A stretch of DNA of 64,000 nucleotides, from NCBI RefSeq assembly GCF_000429245.1, contig NZ_AUBM01000009.1, forward strand, positions 124,001-188,000, given 5' to 3'. The stretch is from Schaalia georgiae DSM 6843 (lineage in GTDB: Bacteria > Actinomycetota > Actinomycetes > Actinomycetales > Actinomycetaceae). The position numbers and the translations under genes are program-made. The notes under the pieces are model-generated. The model saw nothing but the letters and a program-made list of their open reading frames with translations. It was not told the origin of the DNA and ran no database searches. Positions 9,854-18,283 of this stretch are shown here, piece after piece; the first letter of the stretch is position 1; each line of letters begins with the position of its first letter.

Positions 9854-11161
9854 TCAGTCGTGGATCAGATCGAGCAGGTGGGAGAGGACCCTCCCGCCCG
9901 AGTAGGCGCTTCCGTCGTGCTGGAACGCGTTCGTGATGCAGGGGCGCGCGCCCATGAGCTCCGCCGTGTCGAGCGACAGCTCACGGGGCACGAACATGTC
10001 GTCGTAGTAGACCGCCGCGGCTACGGGAACCGTGTTCTGGGCCAGGACCTCGGGCGCGTACACGGGGGGCCAGTCCGTGTCCGAGGCCAGCAGGTCCGCC
10101 GCGCCGGCCAGGGGGGCCAGGCCCGGGTCCTCGTCGTAGACGCGGCGCATGAAGTGCTCGCCCGTCAAGTAGTAGGGCTCGGAGGCGTCCAGGGGGTCCG
10201 CGTCCTTGGCGAAACCGGGGATCTCCTCGGCGAGGCGGTCCGCGGACCAGTTCGTCGCCCCTGTCGCCAGCGCGGGCGTCGCGCACGCGTAGATGCCCTC
10301 CTGGAGGAGCGCGTAAACGGGGGAGACCTCCACGGCGGCCGCGACCGCCTGGAGGAACTGCGAGGACAGGCGGCGCTGCCCCCGCACGCTCACCCACGGC
10401 CCCTCCAGCAGGTAGTGCAGCTGGTCGGTGCGCCCCTGGCCGCCCAGCATCATGCCGATCATGCGCAGGCGCGCGGGGCTCAGGCGCTCCCCGGTGGGCA
10501 GCAGTTCCTCGGTGCCGGCCAAATGCGCGGCGACCTCGCGGACCGTCCTCTTGTCGCCGGGATGGCGGTGGAAGTAGGCGCGGTTGCGCGCCGCCGTGCG
10601 CTCGTAGGTGAGGGCGTAGATCTCGTCCACGTGGACCAGGCCGGGCAGGCCGCCCGTGATGAGGCTGGCCTCCACGCCCTCGGGCGCCAGCGACAGGTAC
10701 GCGGTCGTGATGAAACCACCGAAGGACTGGCCCACCGTCGTCCACTTGGCGTCGCCGCACAACTCGCGGCGCAGCGCCTCGGCGTCGAAGACGATCTGGT
10801 CCTGGCGGAACAGCTTGAGCCGGTCCGCCCTCTCGCGGTCCGAGGGGAGCTCCGCCAGGGCCTGGGCGTCGAGGCGCGTCGACTGCCCTGTGCCGCGCTG
10901 GTCGAGCAGCACGACCCGGTAGTCCTTGAGCAGGCGCGCGATCCAGCCGCTGTCGAAGCGCCCGAAACGGGGTGCCGGGTATCCGGGTCCCCCCTGCAGG
11001 AACACCGCGCGCGGCAGGTCCTCGCCGCCTTCGCGCACGATCTCGCGGGCGAAGAGGTCGATCATGGGGGCGTGGGGGCCGCGCTCGCGATGGTCGAGGG
11101 GGACCTCGAGGCGGTGCTCGTAGATGGTGTGGCCATGTTGGCGGTACGACTCCGTGCGCAT
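9854..11161 (-). CDS. Proline iminopeptidase-type S33 peptidase
   Basis: The 435-residue alpha/beta hydrolase shows the S33 prolyl aminopeptidase hallmarks: the oxyanion motif GGPGYP, DQRGTGQST and the nucleophile elbow GQSFGG, with the distal His likely in the C-terminal NAFQHDGSAY. It should release N-terminal proline from peptides in the cytoplasm. The ATG at 11161 is preferred because TAGAAT, a perfect actinobacterial -10, ends seven bases upstream, which implies a leaderless transcript; no Shine-Dalgarno is present. No signal peptide is seen. Its closest relatives are long Pip-like enzymes rather than the roughly 310-residue short form. Confidence 0.88.
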   Translation of the reverse strand: MRTESYRQHGHTIYEHRLEVPLDHRERGPHAPMIDLFAREIVREGGEDLPRAVFLQGGPGYPAPRFGRFDSGWIARLLKDYRVVLLDQRGTGQSTRLDAQALAELPSDRERADRLKLFRQDQIVFDAEALRRELCGDAKWTTVGQSFGGFITTAYLSLAPEGVEASLITGGLPGLVHVDEIYALTYERTAARNRAYFHRHPGDKRTVREVAAHLAGTEELLPTGERLSPARLRMIGMMLGGQGRTDQLHYLLEGPWVSVRGQRRLSSQFLQAVAAAVEVSPVYALLQEGIYACATPALATGATNWSADRLAEEIPGFAKDADPLDASEPYYLTGEHFMRRVYDEDPGLAPLAGAADLLASDTDWPPVYAPEVLAQNTVPVAAAVYYDDMFVPRELSLDTAELMGARPCITNAFQHDGSAYSGGRVLSHLLDLIHD

Positions 11162-11290
11162 GGGCTCGATTCTAGCGCGCGGCGCGAGGGGGGACGGGCG
11201 TTCGGGCCCTCCGACTGGGGGCGGGGGCGCTTCCGTCGGCCGTGGCAGCGCGCTCTGTGCGGGCGCTGCCTGCGAGCGCGTCCCCGGATC

Positions 11291-11306
11291 TGTTTCACGT
11301 GGAACA
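11291..11306. other. parS-like centromere site
   Basis: The 16-mer TGTTTCACGTGGAACA matches the consensus ParB site TGTTTCACGTGAAACA at 15 of 16 positions and is a near-perfect palindrome. It lies in the gap between the iminopeptidase and rnhA genes. In actinobacteria parS sites cluster near oriC, and the pstP-rodA-pbpA cluster 8 kb away is also origin-proximal in mycobacteria, so the context fits. Confidence 0.75.
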
Positions 11307-11385
11307 CCGGGGCAGCCGTTGGGAGGGGTCCTCGATGACTCGTCCTCCCCGCGCCCCGGAACCAGGTGCCGTTCCCCTCTGGGCC

Positions 11386-12603
11386 TCAGCCCCTCTCGGT
11401 GGACTGGTGGTGCACCAGGACGGGGCCGGGCAGCCAGACGCTGGACTCCACGGACGACCCGCCCTCCCAGCGCAGCGTGTAGCGCACCAGGAATGCCTCG
11501 CCCGCTCTTTGCACGTTGAAACGCCCGATGCTCGCCTTCGGGGGGACGGGGCCCGCCAGTGTGGTCGTCGCCTGCCCGCCGGGCCAGATCCGGGTGGTCT
11601 GGGGACCGGTGATCCGCGCCAGGGCCTCGTCGTCGCCACCGGTCCACGCGACGAGGAAGCGCTTCTCCCAGTCGATGGGGTCGGGGGCGGGCTCCGGCTC
11701 CAGAGCCGATGGGTCGCCAGCAGCGGATGCCCCGGGGCCTGCGGGCCAGGACGGGGCCGACTCGGGGCCTACGGGCTCCCCGGGGCTTGGATCCGCGGCC
11801 TCAGTCGGCTCGGGGCCGACCGCTGTAGCGGGTTCGGGGGCCCCGCCGACGGAGGGGTGGGGCGAGAAGGGGCGCTCCCCGCGTGCGCTCCTGCGCCCGC
11901 GCCCGCCCCGCGGCTCCGCAGCCGTGCTGGACGCAGCCCCGTCCGCGGGGCCACTGTCTGTTGGCTCCGTGCCGGATCCCGGGTGTTCCTGCCCGCCCTC
12001 CTTGCCGTCCGGGCCGGATCCCGGGGGCTCTTGTCCCGTCGCCGTGCCGTCCGGGTCCGTTCCCCCCGGGGTCCCGGCGCTCCCGGCGCTCCCGGCGGGC
12101 CTTTGCGCGCCGTCCGCCTCGTCCTCCCCGCGGGACCGGAAACCGGGGCCGGGAGCCGGAGTGCCGCCCTCCTGGTAGGTTTGCGCGCACGCCCGCGCCA
12201 AGTCGTCGGCGAGTTCGTTCAAAGGGTGCCCCGCGTGGCCCTTCACCCATTCGAAGGTGACGGTCCGGCCCTCCATGGCGCGGTCGATCCGCTGGATGAG
12301 CGCCAGGTTCTTGATAGGTTTCTTGTCGGCCTTCGTCCACCCCCGCTTCTTCCAGCCGATCCGCCACTTGCTGGCGACGTTGATGGCGTACTGGGAGTCG
12401 GCCAGGACGTGGAGCCCCTGGTCGGACAGCCCCGCCGCGGCGGTCGCCTCGAGCGCTTCGAGCAAAGCGGTGAGCTCGCCGATGTTGTTCGTGCCCTCGG
12501 GCCAGCCGCCCGCGTCCCAGCAGTCGCGGTCCACCACCCATGCCCAGCCCGCGGGGCCGGGGTTGCCCAAGGAGGAGCCGTCAACAGCAACCGTGATCGT
12601 CAT
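11386..12603 (-). CDS. rnhA: Ribonuclease HI with long linker and extra C-terminal domain
   Basis: Residues 1-145 are a complete RNase HI, which cuts RNA in RNA-DNA hybrids. The acidic active-site residues lie in VAVDGSSLGNPG (Asp), NIGELTALLEAL (Glu) and LADSQYAI (Asp), with the H-loop region in KGHAGHPLNELADDLA. A Gly/Pro/Glu-rich linker of roughly 160 residues follows. The C-terminal 95 residues (from DPIDWEKRFLVAW) form a small alpha+beta domain that resembles SnoaL/DUF4440-type folds by eye, which is tentative. Normal RNase HI is about 150 residues, so the 405-residue length is unusual. The ATG has TACCAT seven bases upstream and no ribosome-binding site, indicating a leaderless start. 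Confidence 0.9.
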   Translation of the reverse strand: MTITVAVDGSSLGNPGPAGWAWVVDRDCWDAGGWPEGTNNIGELTALLEALEATAAAGLSDQGLHVLADSQYAINVASKWRIGWKKRGWTKADKKPIKNLALIQRIDRAMEGRTVTFEWVKGHAGHPLNELADDLARACAQTYQEGGTPAPGPGFRSRGEDEADGAQRPAGSAGSAGTPGGTDPDGTATGQEPPGSGPDGKEGGQEHPGSGTEPTDSGPADGAASSTAAEPRGGRGRRSARGERPFSPHPSVGGAPEPATAVGPEPTEAADPSPGEPVGPESAPSWPAGPGASAAGDPSALEPEPAPDPIDWEKRFLVAWTGGDDEALARITGPQTTRIWPGGQATTTLAGPVPPKASIGRFNVQRAGEAFLVRYTLRWEGGSSVESSVWLPGPVLVHHQSTERG

Positions 12604-12752
12604 GCGCCCAATGGTAGCGTTGGCGCGGGCGCCCCGGCCCCGGTTCCCGCACAGTGGAGCCGTCGCTCCGGTGCCGCGTCCAGCGTCCCGGGCGGCCGCC
12701 CGGGGAGCAGCGGGGGCCAGCGGCCTTAGCGCCCGGGCCCGCACTGCGGCGC

Positions 12753-15068
12753 CTACTGCGCCACGCCCACCTGGCCCAGGGCGAAGGCGAACTCCTCGGC
12801 CCGCGCCGCCCAGCGCCCCTCGCGCCCCGACGGGCCGCCGTGCCCCGCGACCATCTCGGTGCGCAGGACGACCGGGCGCTCCCCGGCGGGCCCTCCCTCG
12901 TCGCCGCGCCCGGCCGCGCCCGACGCCTCGCGCAGGCGCTGCACCCATTTGGCGGGCTCGACGAACTCGACGCGCGTGTCATTGAGGGACGTCGTCGCCA
13001 TGACGGCGGGCAGCGCCACCCCCTCGGGAACGTTCTCGTAGGGGGTGTAGGCGCGCATCGCCGCGAAGACGGCGGGATCCGTGATGGGATCGCCCCACTC
13101 CTGCCACTCGCCGACGGTCAGCGGCAGTGACGGGTCGAGGATGGTGGTGAGGGCATCGATGAAGGGCACCCCCGCCAGCACCGCCCGGAACCGGTCGGGC
13201 GCCTTGTTGACGACGGCGCCCATGAGGAGGCCGCCCGCGCTGCGCCCCTCGGCGACCAGACGGGCCGGGTCCACCCACCCCGACGAGGCCAGCCACTCGG
13301 CCACGTCGATGAAGTCGGTGAACGTGTGCTCCTTGGCCAGCCCCTTTCCGTCCTCGTACCAGGCGCGCCCCATCTCGCCGCCGCCGCGCACGTGGGCGAT
13401 CGCGAAGACGCAGCGCCGCAGGAGCGGCAGGCGCAGGGTGTCGAACTCGGGGTCGTAGGACACCTCGTAGGCGCCGTATCCCGTCAGCCAGCCCGGGTTC
13501 GTCCCGTCGGGGCGCGCGTCGCGGTGGCGGACCAGGGTGACGGGGATGCGCGTCGCCCCGTCGCGGGCCGCCACCCACACGCGCTCCTCGACGAACTCGT
13601 GGGGGTCCCATCCGGGCGCGTCCTGCGTCTTGATCGGCGTGACCGCCCCAGAGGCGGGCTCCACCAGAGCCGTCGTGGGAGGGACCACCAGGGATTGGTA
13701 CTCCACTCGGAGCACTGTGTCCCAGTAGCGGCCCTCCTCCGCCGAGAGCGTGCGGACGGGGCCGGGGGCGTCGACGAAGCGGCCCGCGTCCTCCCACGCG
13801 CCCCGCAGCGCAGCTCCATCCGCCCCCCATCGCGCGCGGCCCGTCCCGCTGGCGCGCTCGGCGCGCGGCGCCCCGGACCGGCGCAGGCGCACCTCCACCT
13901 GGGTGAGCGACCCCGAGCGCATTGTGAGCGCCAGGAACGAGGCGTGCGCCTCCACGTGCGCGATGCGCTCACCCGCTCTGGCGCCGCGCAGCGCCACCCA
14001 CGTCGACGGGGGCGCGATGGGCTCCAGGTCCGGCGCGCCCCCGGGCTGGGAACCGGGGTCCCGGGCGCCCAGTGCGGCGCGGGAGCGGCCCGGCCCCGCC
14101 TCGGGGGCCAACGAGGCGAGCGCCCCGTCCGGGGGCAGGGGCGCGGCCGCCAGCTCGCCCTCCGCGCTGGTCGCGGTGTGGACGACGAGCAGGTGGTCCC
14201 CGGCGGACTCGGCGCCGATCAGCGCGCCGGGGGCTGCGCCCACCAGTGGGATCGGCAGGCGCGTGGGGTGGTCGGGCAGCCACAGCCACGCGCCCCCGGT
14301 CGTCGACGCGGCCGAGTGGATGATGACGTGCCCGGGGAACCCGGAGGGGGCGATGACCAGGTCGAAGGCCCCGTCCGGTTCGGCCAGCAGCAGGAGGTCC
14401 TGCGGGGCGCCGGTCCCCACGCGGTGCGCCCACACCTCGCACGAGCGCCACGCCTCGTCCAGGCCCGTGTAGACGAACCAGCGCGAGTCCGCGGACCAGG
14501 CGAGGCCGTAGCCCGCGCCCACCACGGCCCTGTCCACGACCTCGCCCGTCGCCGCGTCCTGGACGACCCACGTGTACCGCTCGTCCCCGCGGGTGTCGCG
14601 CGCCGAGGCGATGAGGCGCCCGTCGGGGCTGGGGACCAGGTCGGCCAGGCGGAAGAACTCGTGCCTGGCGGCCTCCCGGTTCTCGTCGATGAGCAACTGC
14701 TCGCCGGGCAGGGGGCGCCCCGGTTCGGGAAGGGGAGGGGCGTCCGCGTCCGACGAGGCCGGCACCCGGTGGTGCGTCGCGTAGTCGCTGTCCTCGTGGG
14801 TGCGGCTGAAGTACCAGTGGTCTGCGTGGCGCACGGGCACGGAGGCGTCGGTGAGCGCGGTGTGGCCGCGGACCTCGCCCACGATCGCCTCGGCCAGGGG
14901 CCGCGTCGCGGAGGTGACGGAGTCCGCCCAGGCGTTCTCGGCCTCCAGGAGCGCGATCACCTCCGGGTCGTCGGCGTCGCGCAGCCAGTCCCACGGGTCG
15001 TCGAAGTGCTGGCCGTGGGTGTCCCGGACGCGGAAGCCATAACGTTTGGGGGCGATGGGCGGTCTCAT
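12753..15068 (-). CDS. ptrB: Oligopeptidase B (S9A prolyl oligopeptidase family)
   Basis: The 771-residue cytoplasmic serine peptidase cleaves peptides after basic residues. An N-terminal beta-propeller (about residues 70-480, with DPWDWLRD and FSRTHEDSDYATHHRVP typical of oligopeptidase B) is followed by the alpha/beta hydrolase domain. The catalytic serine is in EGRSAGGLLMG, the aspartate in SLNDTRVEF and the histidine in VAGHGGPSG. The ATG at 15068 follows TATGAT at a six-base spacing, another leaderless start; an in-frame start further upstream would add only Arg-rich low-complexity sequence. Length is slightly above the usual 690-720 because of Gly/Pro-rich insertions in the propeller. 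Confidence 0.93.
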   Translation of the reverse strand: MRPPIAPKRYGFRVRDTHGQHFDDPWDWLRDADDPEVIALLEAENAWADSVTSATRPLAEAIVGEVRGHTALTDASVPVRHADHWYFSRTHEDSDYATHHRVPASSDADAPPLPEPGRPLPGEQLLIDENREAARHEFFRLADLVPSPDGRLIASARDTRGDERYTWVVQDAATGEVVDRAVVGAGYGLAWSADSRWFVYTGLDEAWRSCEVWAHRVGTGAPQDLLLLAEPDGAFDLVIAPSGFPGHVIIHSAASTTGGAWLWLPDHPTRLPIPLVGAAPGALIGAESAGDHLLVVHTATSAEGELAAAPLPPDGALASLAPEAGPGRSRAALGARDPGSQPGGAPDLEPIAPPSTWVALRGARAGERIAHVEAHASFLALTMRSGSLTQVEVRLRRSGAPRAERASGTGRARWGADGAALRGAWEDAGRFVDAPGPVRTLSAEEGRYWDTVLRVEYQSLVVPPTTALVEPASGAVTPIKTQDAPGWDPHEFVEERVWVAARDGATRIPVTLVRHRDARPDGTNPGWLTGYGAYEVSYDPEFDTLRLPLLRRCVFAIAHVRGGGEMGRAWYEDGKGLAKEHTFTDFIDVAEWLASSGWVDPARLVAEGRSAGGLLMGAVVNKAPDRFRAVLAGVPFIDALTTILDPSLPLTVGEWQEWGDPITDPAVFAAMRAYTPYENVPEGVALPAVMATTSLNDTRVEFVEPAKWVQRLREASGAAGRGDEGGPAGERPVVLRTEMVAGHGGPSGREGRWAARAEEFAFALGQVGVAQ

Positions 15069-15307
15069 GCCCCAATCATAGGGGCGCCGCGGCCTCGCGC
15101 TCCTCGCGCGGGCGCGCGGGGCTGCTCGTCTGCGCGTCGTCACTCATGGGGGTGGGCCCGGTTCTTACGCGGGCGCACGGCGCCGGACCGGGCGGTCGCC
15201 CAGCGTTCCCCCCGACGCCGCGCGCCCCGTGCCCGGGGCAGTGCTGGGCCCGCCCCGGCGCTCCCTCCCGTGGAGGCCGGCGGGCCGCTGAGGCTATCCT
15301 GATGGGC

Positions 15308-15853
15308 GTGATTGAAGGAACGCCCAGGCGCGGGAGCACGATCCCGTGCTCCACCGCCCCCACCGGGGGGCCCGACCGGGCGGGGCGGTCCCCAGGGGCG
15401 CCCGCTCCGGTCCGCGCCTCCCTCAAAGGCCGACTGGTCGCCTGGATCCGCGAGTTCATCCAGTTCGGCATGGTCGGGGCAACGGCCTTCGTCGTCGACT
15501 GGGGGCTGTTCAACCTGCTGCAGCACGGGCCGCTGGGGCTCCTGGCCGGGCACCCCAACACCGCGCAGTTCTGCGCCGCCGCCACCGCGACCCTGTACGC
15601 GTGGGTCGCCAACCGCCTGTGGACCTACCGCGGGCGCACAAGGGCCTGCGCCTCCCGCGAGGCCCTGCTCTTCTTCTTCGCCAACGCCTGCGGGATCGGC
15701 ATCAGCCAGTTCTGCCTGCTCTTCGCGCACCACATCCTCGGGCTGGCCTCGGCGCTGGCGGACAACGTCGCGGTCTACGTCGTGGGATTCGCCCTGGGCA
15801 CGGCCTTCCGCTTCTTCTTCTACCACTACGTCGTGTTCACCGGGGAGCGCTGA
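15308..15853 (+). CDS. GtrA-family membrane protein
   Basis: The protein has about 181 residues: 50 low-complexity residues, then four membrane helices of the GtrA/DPMS-like family (FIQFGMVGATAFVVDWGLFN, a second around CAAATATLYAWVANRLWTY, a third from LLFFFANACGIGISQF, a fourth from VAVYVVGFALGTAFRFFFY). The motif VANRLWTYRG is characteristic. Such proteins are thought to flip or handle polyprenyl-linked sugars for wall glycosylation. The GTG at 15308 is chosen because TATCCT ends seven bases before it, the same leaderless spacing as neighbouring genes; an ATG at 15302 is the alternative and would add two residues. Confidence 0.82.
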   Translation: MIEGTPRRGSTIPCSTAPTGGPDRAGRSPGAPAPVRASLKGRLVAWIREFIQFGMVGATAFVVDWGLFNLLQHGPLGLLAGHPNTAQFCAAATATLYAWVANRLWTYRGRTRACASREALLFFFANACGIGISQFCLLFAHHILGLASALADNVAVYVVGFALGTAFRFFFYHYVVFTGER

Positions 15854-15944
15854 GCGGGCCGATCCCCTTCGCCATGATGTGGGGGACGCTTCATTCGTCC
15901 GATCCGGCTCCACCCGTCTGCGCGCCAGGCCCTAGGCTCGGAGT

Positions 15945-16919
15945 ATGAGTGACGAGCGGTCCGTTGTGCCCCACGGCCCCGAGGGGGCCGTCCCCACTGG
16001 CGACCCCTTCCCCGCGCCCGCCGATTCGATCGCCACAATGACGACCATCGACGACACGGCGATCGTCTTCGAGGGCGGCGGTATGCGCAACGCCTACACG
16101 GCGGCCGTGGTGAGCGAGCTCATCGCCGAGGGCATCAACTTCCCCCACGTGTCCGGCGTGTCCGCGGGGGCCTCCCACCTGTGCAACTTCGTGTCCAGGG
16201 ACGCCGCCCGCTCCCACTCGACCTTCGTGGACCTCGTCGACGACCCCGAGTTCGGGGGTGTGGGACACTTCCGGCGGGGCCAGGGCTACTTCAACGCCGA
16301 GTACATCTATGAGCGCATCTGCTACCCCGACGGCGCGATGCCCTTCGACCTGGGGGCCTTCCTGCGCAACCCCGCGCGCACGAACGTCGCCGCCTTCAAC
16401 GCTTCGCGGGGGGAGGTGCGGTGGTTCACCAAGGACGAGATCTCCACCCTGGACACCCTGGGCCCGGTGATCCGCGCCTCGTCGACCCTGCCGATCCTCA
16501 TGCCCCCCACCATCATCGAAGGGGACACCTACGTGGACGGTGCGCTCGGCCCCAACGGCGGGCTGCCCTTCGACGCGCCCCTACGCGACGGCTACCGCAA
16601 ACTGCTGGTGGTCCTCACACGCCCCCGCGACTACGTCAAGCCCCCGCTCACGCCCAGTGTGAGCGCACTGCTGCGCATGGCGTACCGCCGTTTCCCCAGC
16701 GTCCACCAGGGAGTCGCCCTGCGCGCCTCCCGTTACAACGCGGGCCGCCGCTGCCTCTTCGGCTTGGAGGAGCGGGGCCGCGCCTACGTGTTCTGCCCCG
16801 ACAACCTGTGGATCACGAACACGGAGTCCCACCGCGAGCGCCTGGAGGCCACCTACCGCGCGGGCCTGGTGCAGATCCGCAGGGAGATGCCGGCGATCAA
16901 GGCGTTCCTGGGCATGTAG
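15945..16919 (+). CDS. Patatin-like phospholipase
   Basis: The 324-residue protein carries the patatin Ser-Asp dyad and oxyanion motifs: FEGGGMRNAYTAAVV (Gly-rich oxyanion loop), GVSAGAS (GXSXG nucleophile) and DGALGPNGG (the aspartate, DG[A/G]). It probably hydrolyses acyl esters of phospholipids and is closest to the bacterial YjjU-type single-domain patatins. No signal peptide or membrane segment is visible. The start is supported by TAGGCT six bases upstream of the ATG, with no Shine-Dalgarno. A shorter start at MTTIDDTAIVFEGGG would remove a Pro-rich leader that may not be conserved. Confidence 0.88.
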   Translation: MSDERSVVPHGPEGAVPTGDPFPAPADSIATMTTIDDTAIVFEGGGMRNAYTAAVVSELIAEGINFPHVSGVSAGASHLCNFVSRDAARSHSTFVDLVDDPEFGGVGHFRRGQGYFNAEYIYERICYPDGAMPFDLGAFLRNPARTNVAAFNASRGEVRWFTKDEISTLDTLGPVIRASSTLPILMPPTIIEGDTYVDGALGPNGGLPFDAPLRDGYRKLLVVLTRPRDYVKPPLTPSVSALLRMAYRRFPSVHQGVALRASRYNAGRRCLFGLEERGRAYVFCPDNLWITNTESHRERLEATYRAGLVQIRREMPAIKAFLGM

Positions 16920-16991
16920 GCCCCGCCCGGCGTCCGCTGCGTCGTGCCGCGCGTTCCAGGTGCTCCCGCCGCGGTCCCGCCCTGGTACTTG

Positions 16992-17011
16992 GTGTCGCGG
17001 GATTGCGACAC
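16992..17011. terminator. Short stem-loop downstream of the patatin gene
   Basis: GTGTCGC (16992-16998) pairs perfectly with GCGACAC (17005-17011) around a six-base loop. It lies between the patatin stop and the lipoprotein gene, on the same strand. It could be a weak terminator or an operator ahead of the lipoprotein promoter; the sequence does not distinguish them. Confidence 0.35.
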
Positions 17012-17110
17012 GCCTGCGACCATATGGTCAAACGCCCCCGTTAGAGTTCACACATCGGCGCACGGAGCGCCGGAGTGAGCACAACGGAACAACACCGGAG
17101 GATGATCGAC

Positions 17111-17707
17111 ATGAAGGCACAACGGAGCGGAACGGCGCGCAGGGCGCTCGCGGCCCTGACCGCGCTCCCCCTGGCGTTCGCAATGAGCGCCTGCCGGATC
17201 GGCTTGGGCGCCGAGGGGTCCAACCCCTCCCCGGCGGCCTCTGAATCGAGCGGGACGGCGGACCCCTCATCGCAGGCGAGTGGCAACCCCAGGGCGCGTT
17301 CCTCCCAGGTTCTGAGCACCTGGGAAGGAAAGGTCAGCAATAGTCATAGCTACCAGGTCGACATCAACTCGGTGGTCGTCAAGGATGACGTGACGACCCT
17401 GACCATGACCTTCACCAATAAAGGAGGGAAAACGTATGTCTCGTGGATGGGACCCTTTGGGGGAGAGGACATGCTCACCAAAGAGGTGAAGCTCATTGAC
17501 TATTCGCGGCACCTCGTCTACTCGCCGGGGAAGGCCGAGGACGGAACCTGCATCTGCAGTGGCTACCAGAAGGGCGGTATAGACGAAGGAGACAGCCGGA
17601 CGGTGTACACCACGTATAAGGGGCTTCCTGGGGATCTCACCACGGTCGATGTGGAGATCAAAGGCGTCGGCAAGCCCTTTGAGAACGTTCCGGTGACGAG
17701 GGAGTGA
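17111..17707 (+). CDS. Secreted lipoprotein of unknown function
   Basis: The 198-residue preprotein has a basic, hydrophobic signal ending in a lipobox (FAMSAC), so it should be diacylated at the cysteine and anchored outside the membrane. A Ser/Pro-rich spacer is followed by a beta-rich domain of about 130 residues (SYQVDINSVVVKDDVTTLTM..., with a CIC motif). The overall look is of an immunoglobulin-like DUF4352-type extracellular fold, but this is tentative. The ATG at 17111 is selected because GGAGG lies nine bases before it. The coding sequence is less GC-rich than its neighbours. The stop overlaps the region that starts the downstream OmpA-domain gene, so the two form an operon. Confidence 0.75.
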   Translation: MKAQRSGTARRALAALTALPLAFAMSACRIGLGAEGSNPSPAASESSGTADPSSQASGNPRARSSQVLSTWEGKVSNSHSYQVDINSVVVKDDVTTLTMTFTNKGGKTYVSWMGPFGGEDMLTKEVKLIDYSRHLVYSPGKAEDGTCICSGYQKGGIDEGDSRTVYTTYKGLPGDLTTVDVEIKGVGKPFENVPVTRE

Positions 17708-17712
17708 GAGCC

Positions 17713-18234
17713 ATGATCGCGGTGAAGAGAATCGGATGGGTCGGTACCGCGGCTCTCGCGCTCGTCGTTGCCCTCGGCGTGAGTCCCGCCCGTGCGGAGG
17801 ACAAACCACAGGTCGTATACCCCGACCCTGTTGAAGTGATCTACTCGGTTGGTGCCATCGACGGTGCGGTGTCGACGGCGGAGCAGAAGAATGCCACGGT
17901 CACGACCCTGTCGGGGGATGTGAACTTCGAGGTCGACTCCGACCAGCTCACGGCCAGGGCCAAGGAGATCCTCGACTCCCTGGCGGCCGATTGGTCCAAG
18001 GCCAAGCCCTCCACGGTCACCGTGACGGGGTACACGGACTCGGTGGCCGACGACGCCTACAACCTCGACCTGTCGAAGCGGCGGGCGAAGGCCGTGGGCG
18101 ACTACCTGAAGGGCAAGGTCTCCGGCCTGTCGATCACGACCGATGGGAAGGGCGAGGCCGATCCCATCGGCGACAACGCGACCGACGAGGGGCGTTTTCA
18201 GAACCGGCGCGTTGAGATCCGCGCGCAGAAGTGA
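17713..18234 (+). CDS. Secreted OmpA-C-like domain protein
   Basis: The 173-residue protein has a cleavable signal peptide (ALALVVALGVSPARA) and a C-terminal OmpA/MotB-type peptidoglycan-binding domain. Landmarks are FEVDSDQLTARAKEIL, VTGYTDSVADDAYNLDLSKRR and FQNRRVEI. The diaminopimelate-contacting Asp and Arg of the family are present in YNLDLSKRR and NRRVE. In a cell with one membrane it would bind the wall rather than tether an outer membrane. It starts six bases after the lipoprotein stop, with GAGGGA as ribosome-binding site, and a strong terminator follows it. Confidence 0.87.
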   Translation: MIAVKRIGWVGTAALALVVALGVSPARAEDKPQVVYPDPVEVIYSVGAIDGAVSTAEQKNATVTTLSGDVNFEVDSDQLTARAKEILDSLAADWSKAKPSTVTVTGYTDSVADDAYNLDLSKRRAKAVGDYLKGKVSGLSITTDGKGEADPIGDNATDEGRFQNRRVEIRAQK

Positions 18235-18242
18235 GACCGCCG

Positions 18243-18282
18243 CACCCCGCCCCCACCAGCACGCACTGGTGGGGGCGGGGTG
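18243..18282. terminator. 17-bp perfect hairpin terminator
   Basis: The arms CACCCCGCCCCCACCAG (18243-18259) and 18266-18282 pair without a mismatch around a six-base loop. It lies nine bases after the OmpA-domain stop and overlaps the approach to the convergent histidine kinase 3' end, so it is placed to stop transcription in both directions. Confidence 0.85.
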
Positions 18283-18283
18283 T

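Noticed and set aside
9626-11338. A 570-codon plus-strand frame opposite the iminopeptidase
   Set aside because: The minus-strand reading has GGPG and GQSFGG motifs. The plus reading is an antisense shadow.
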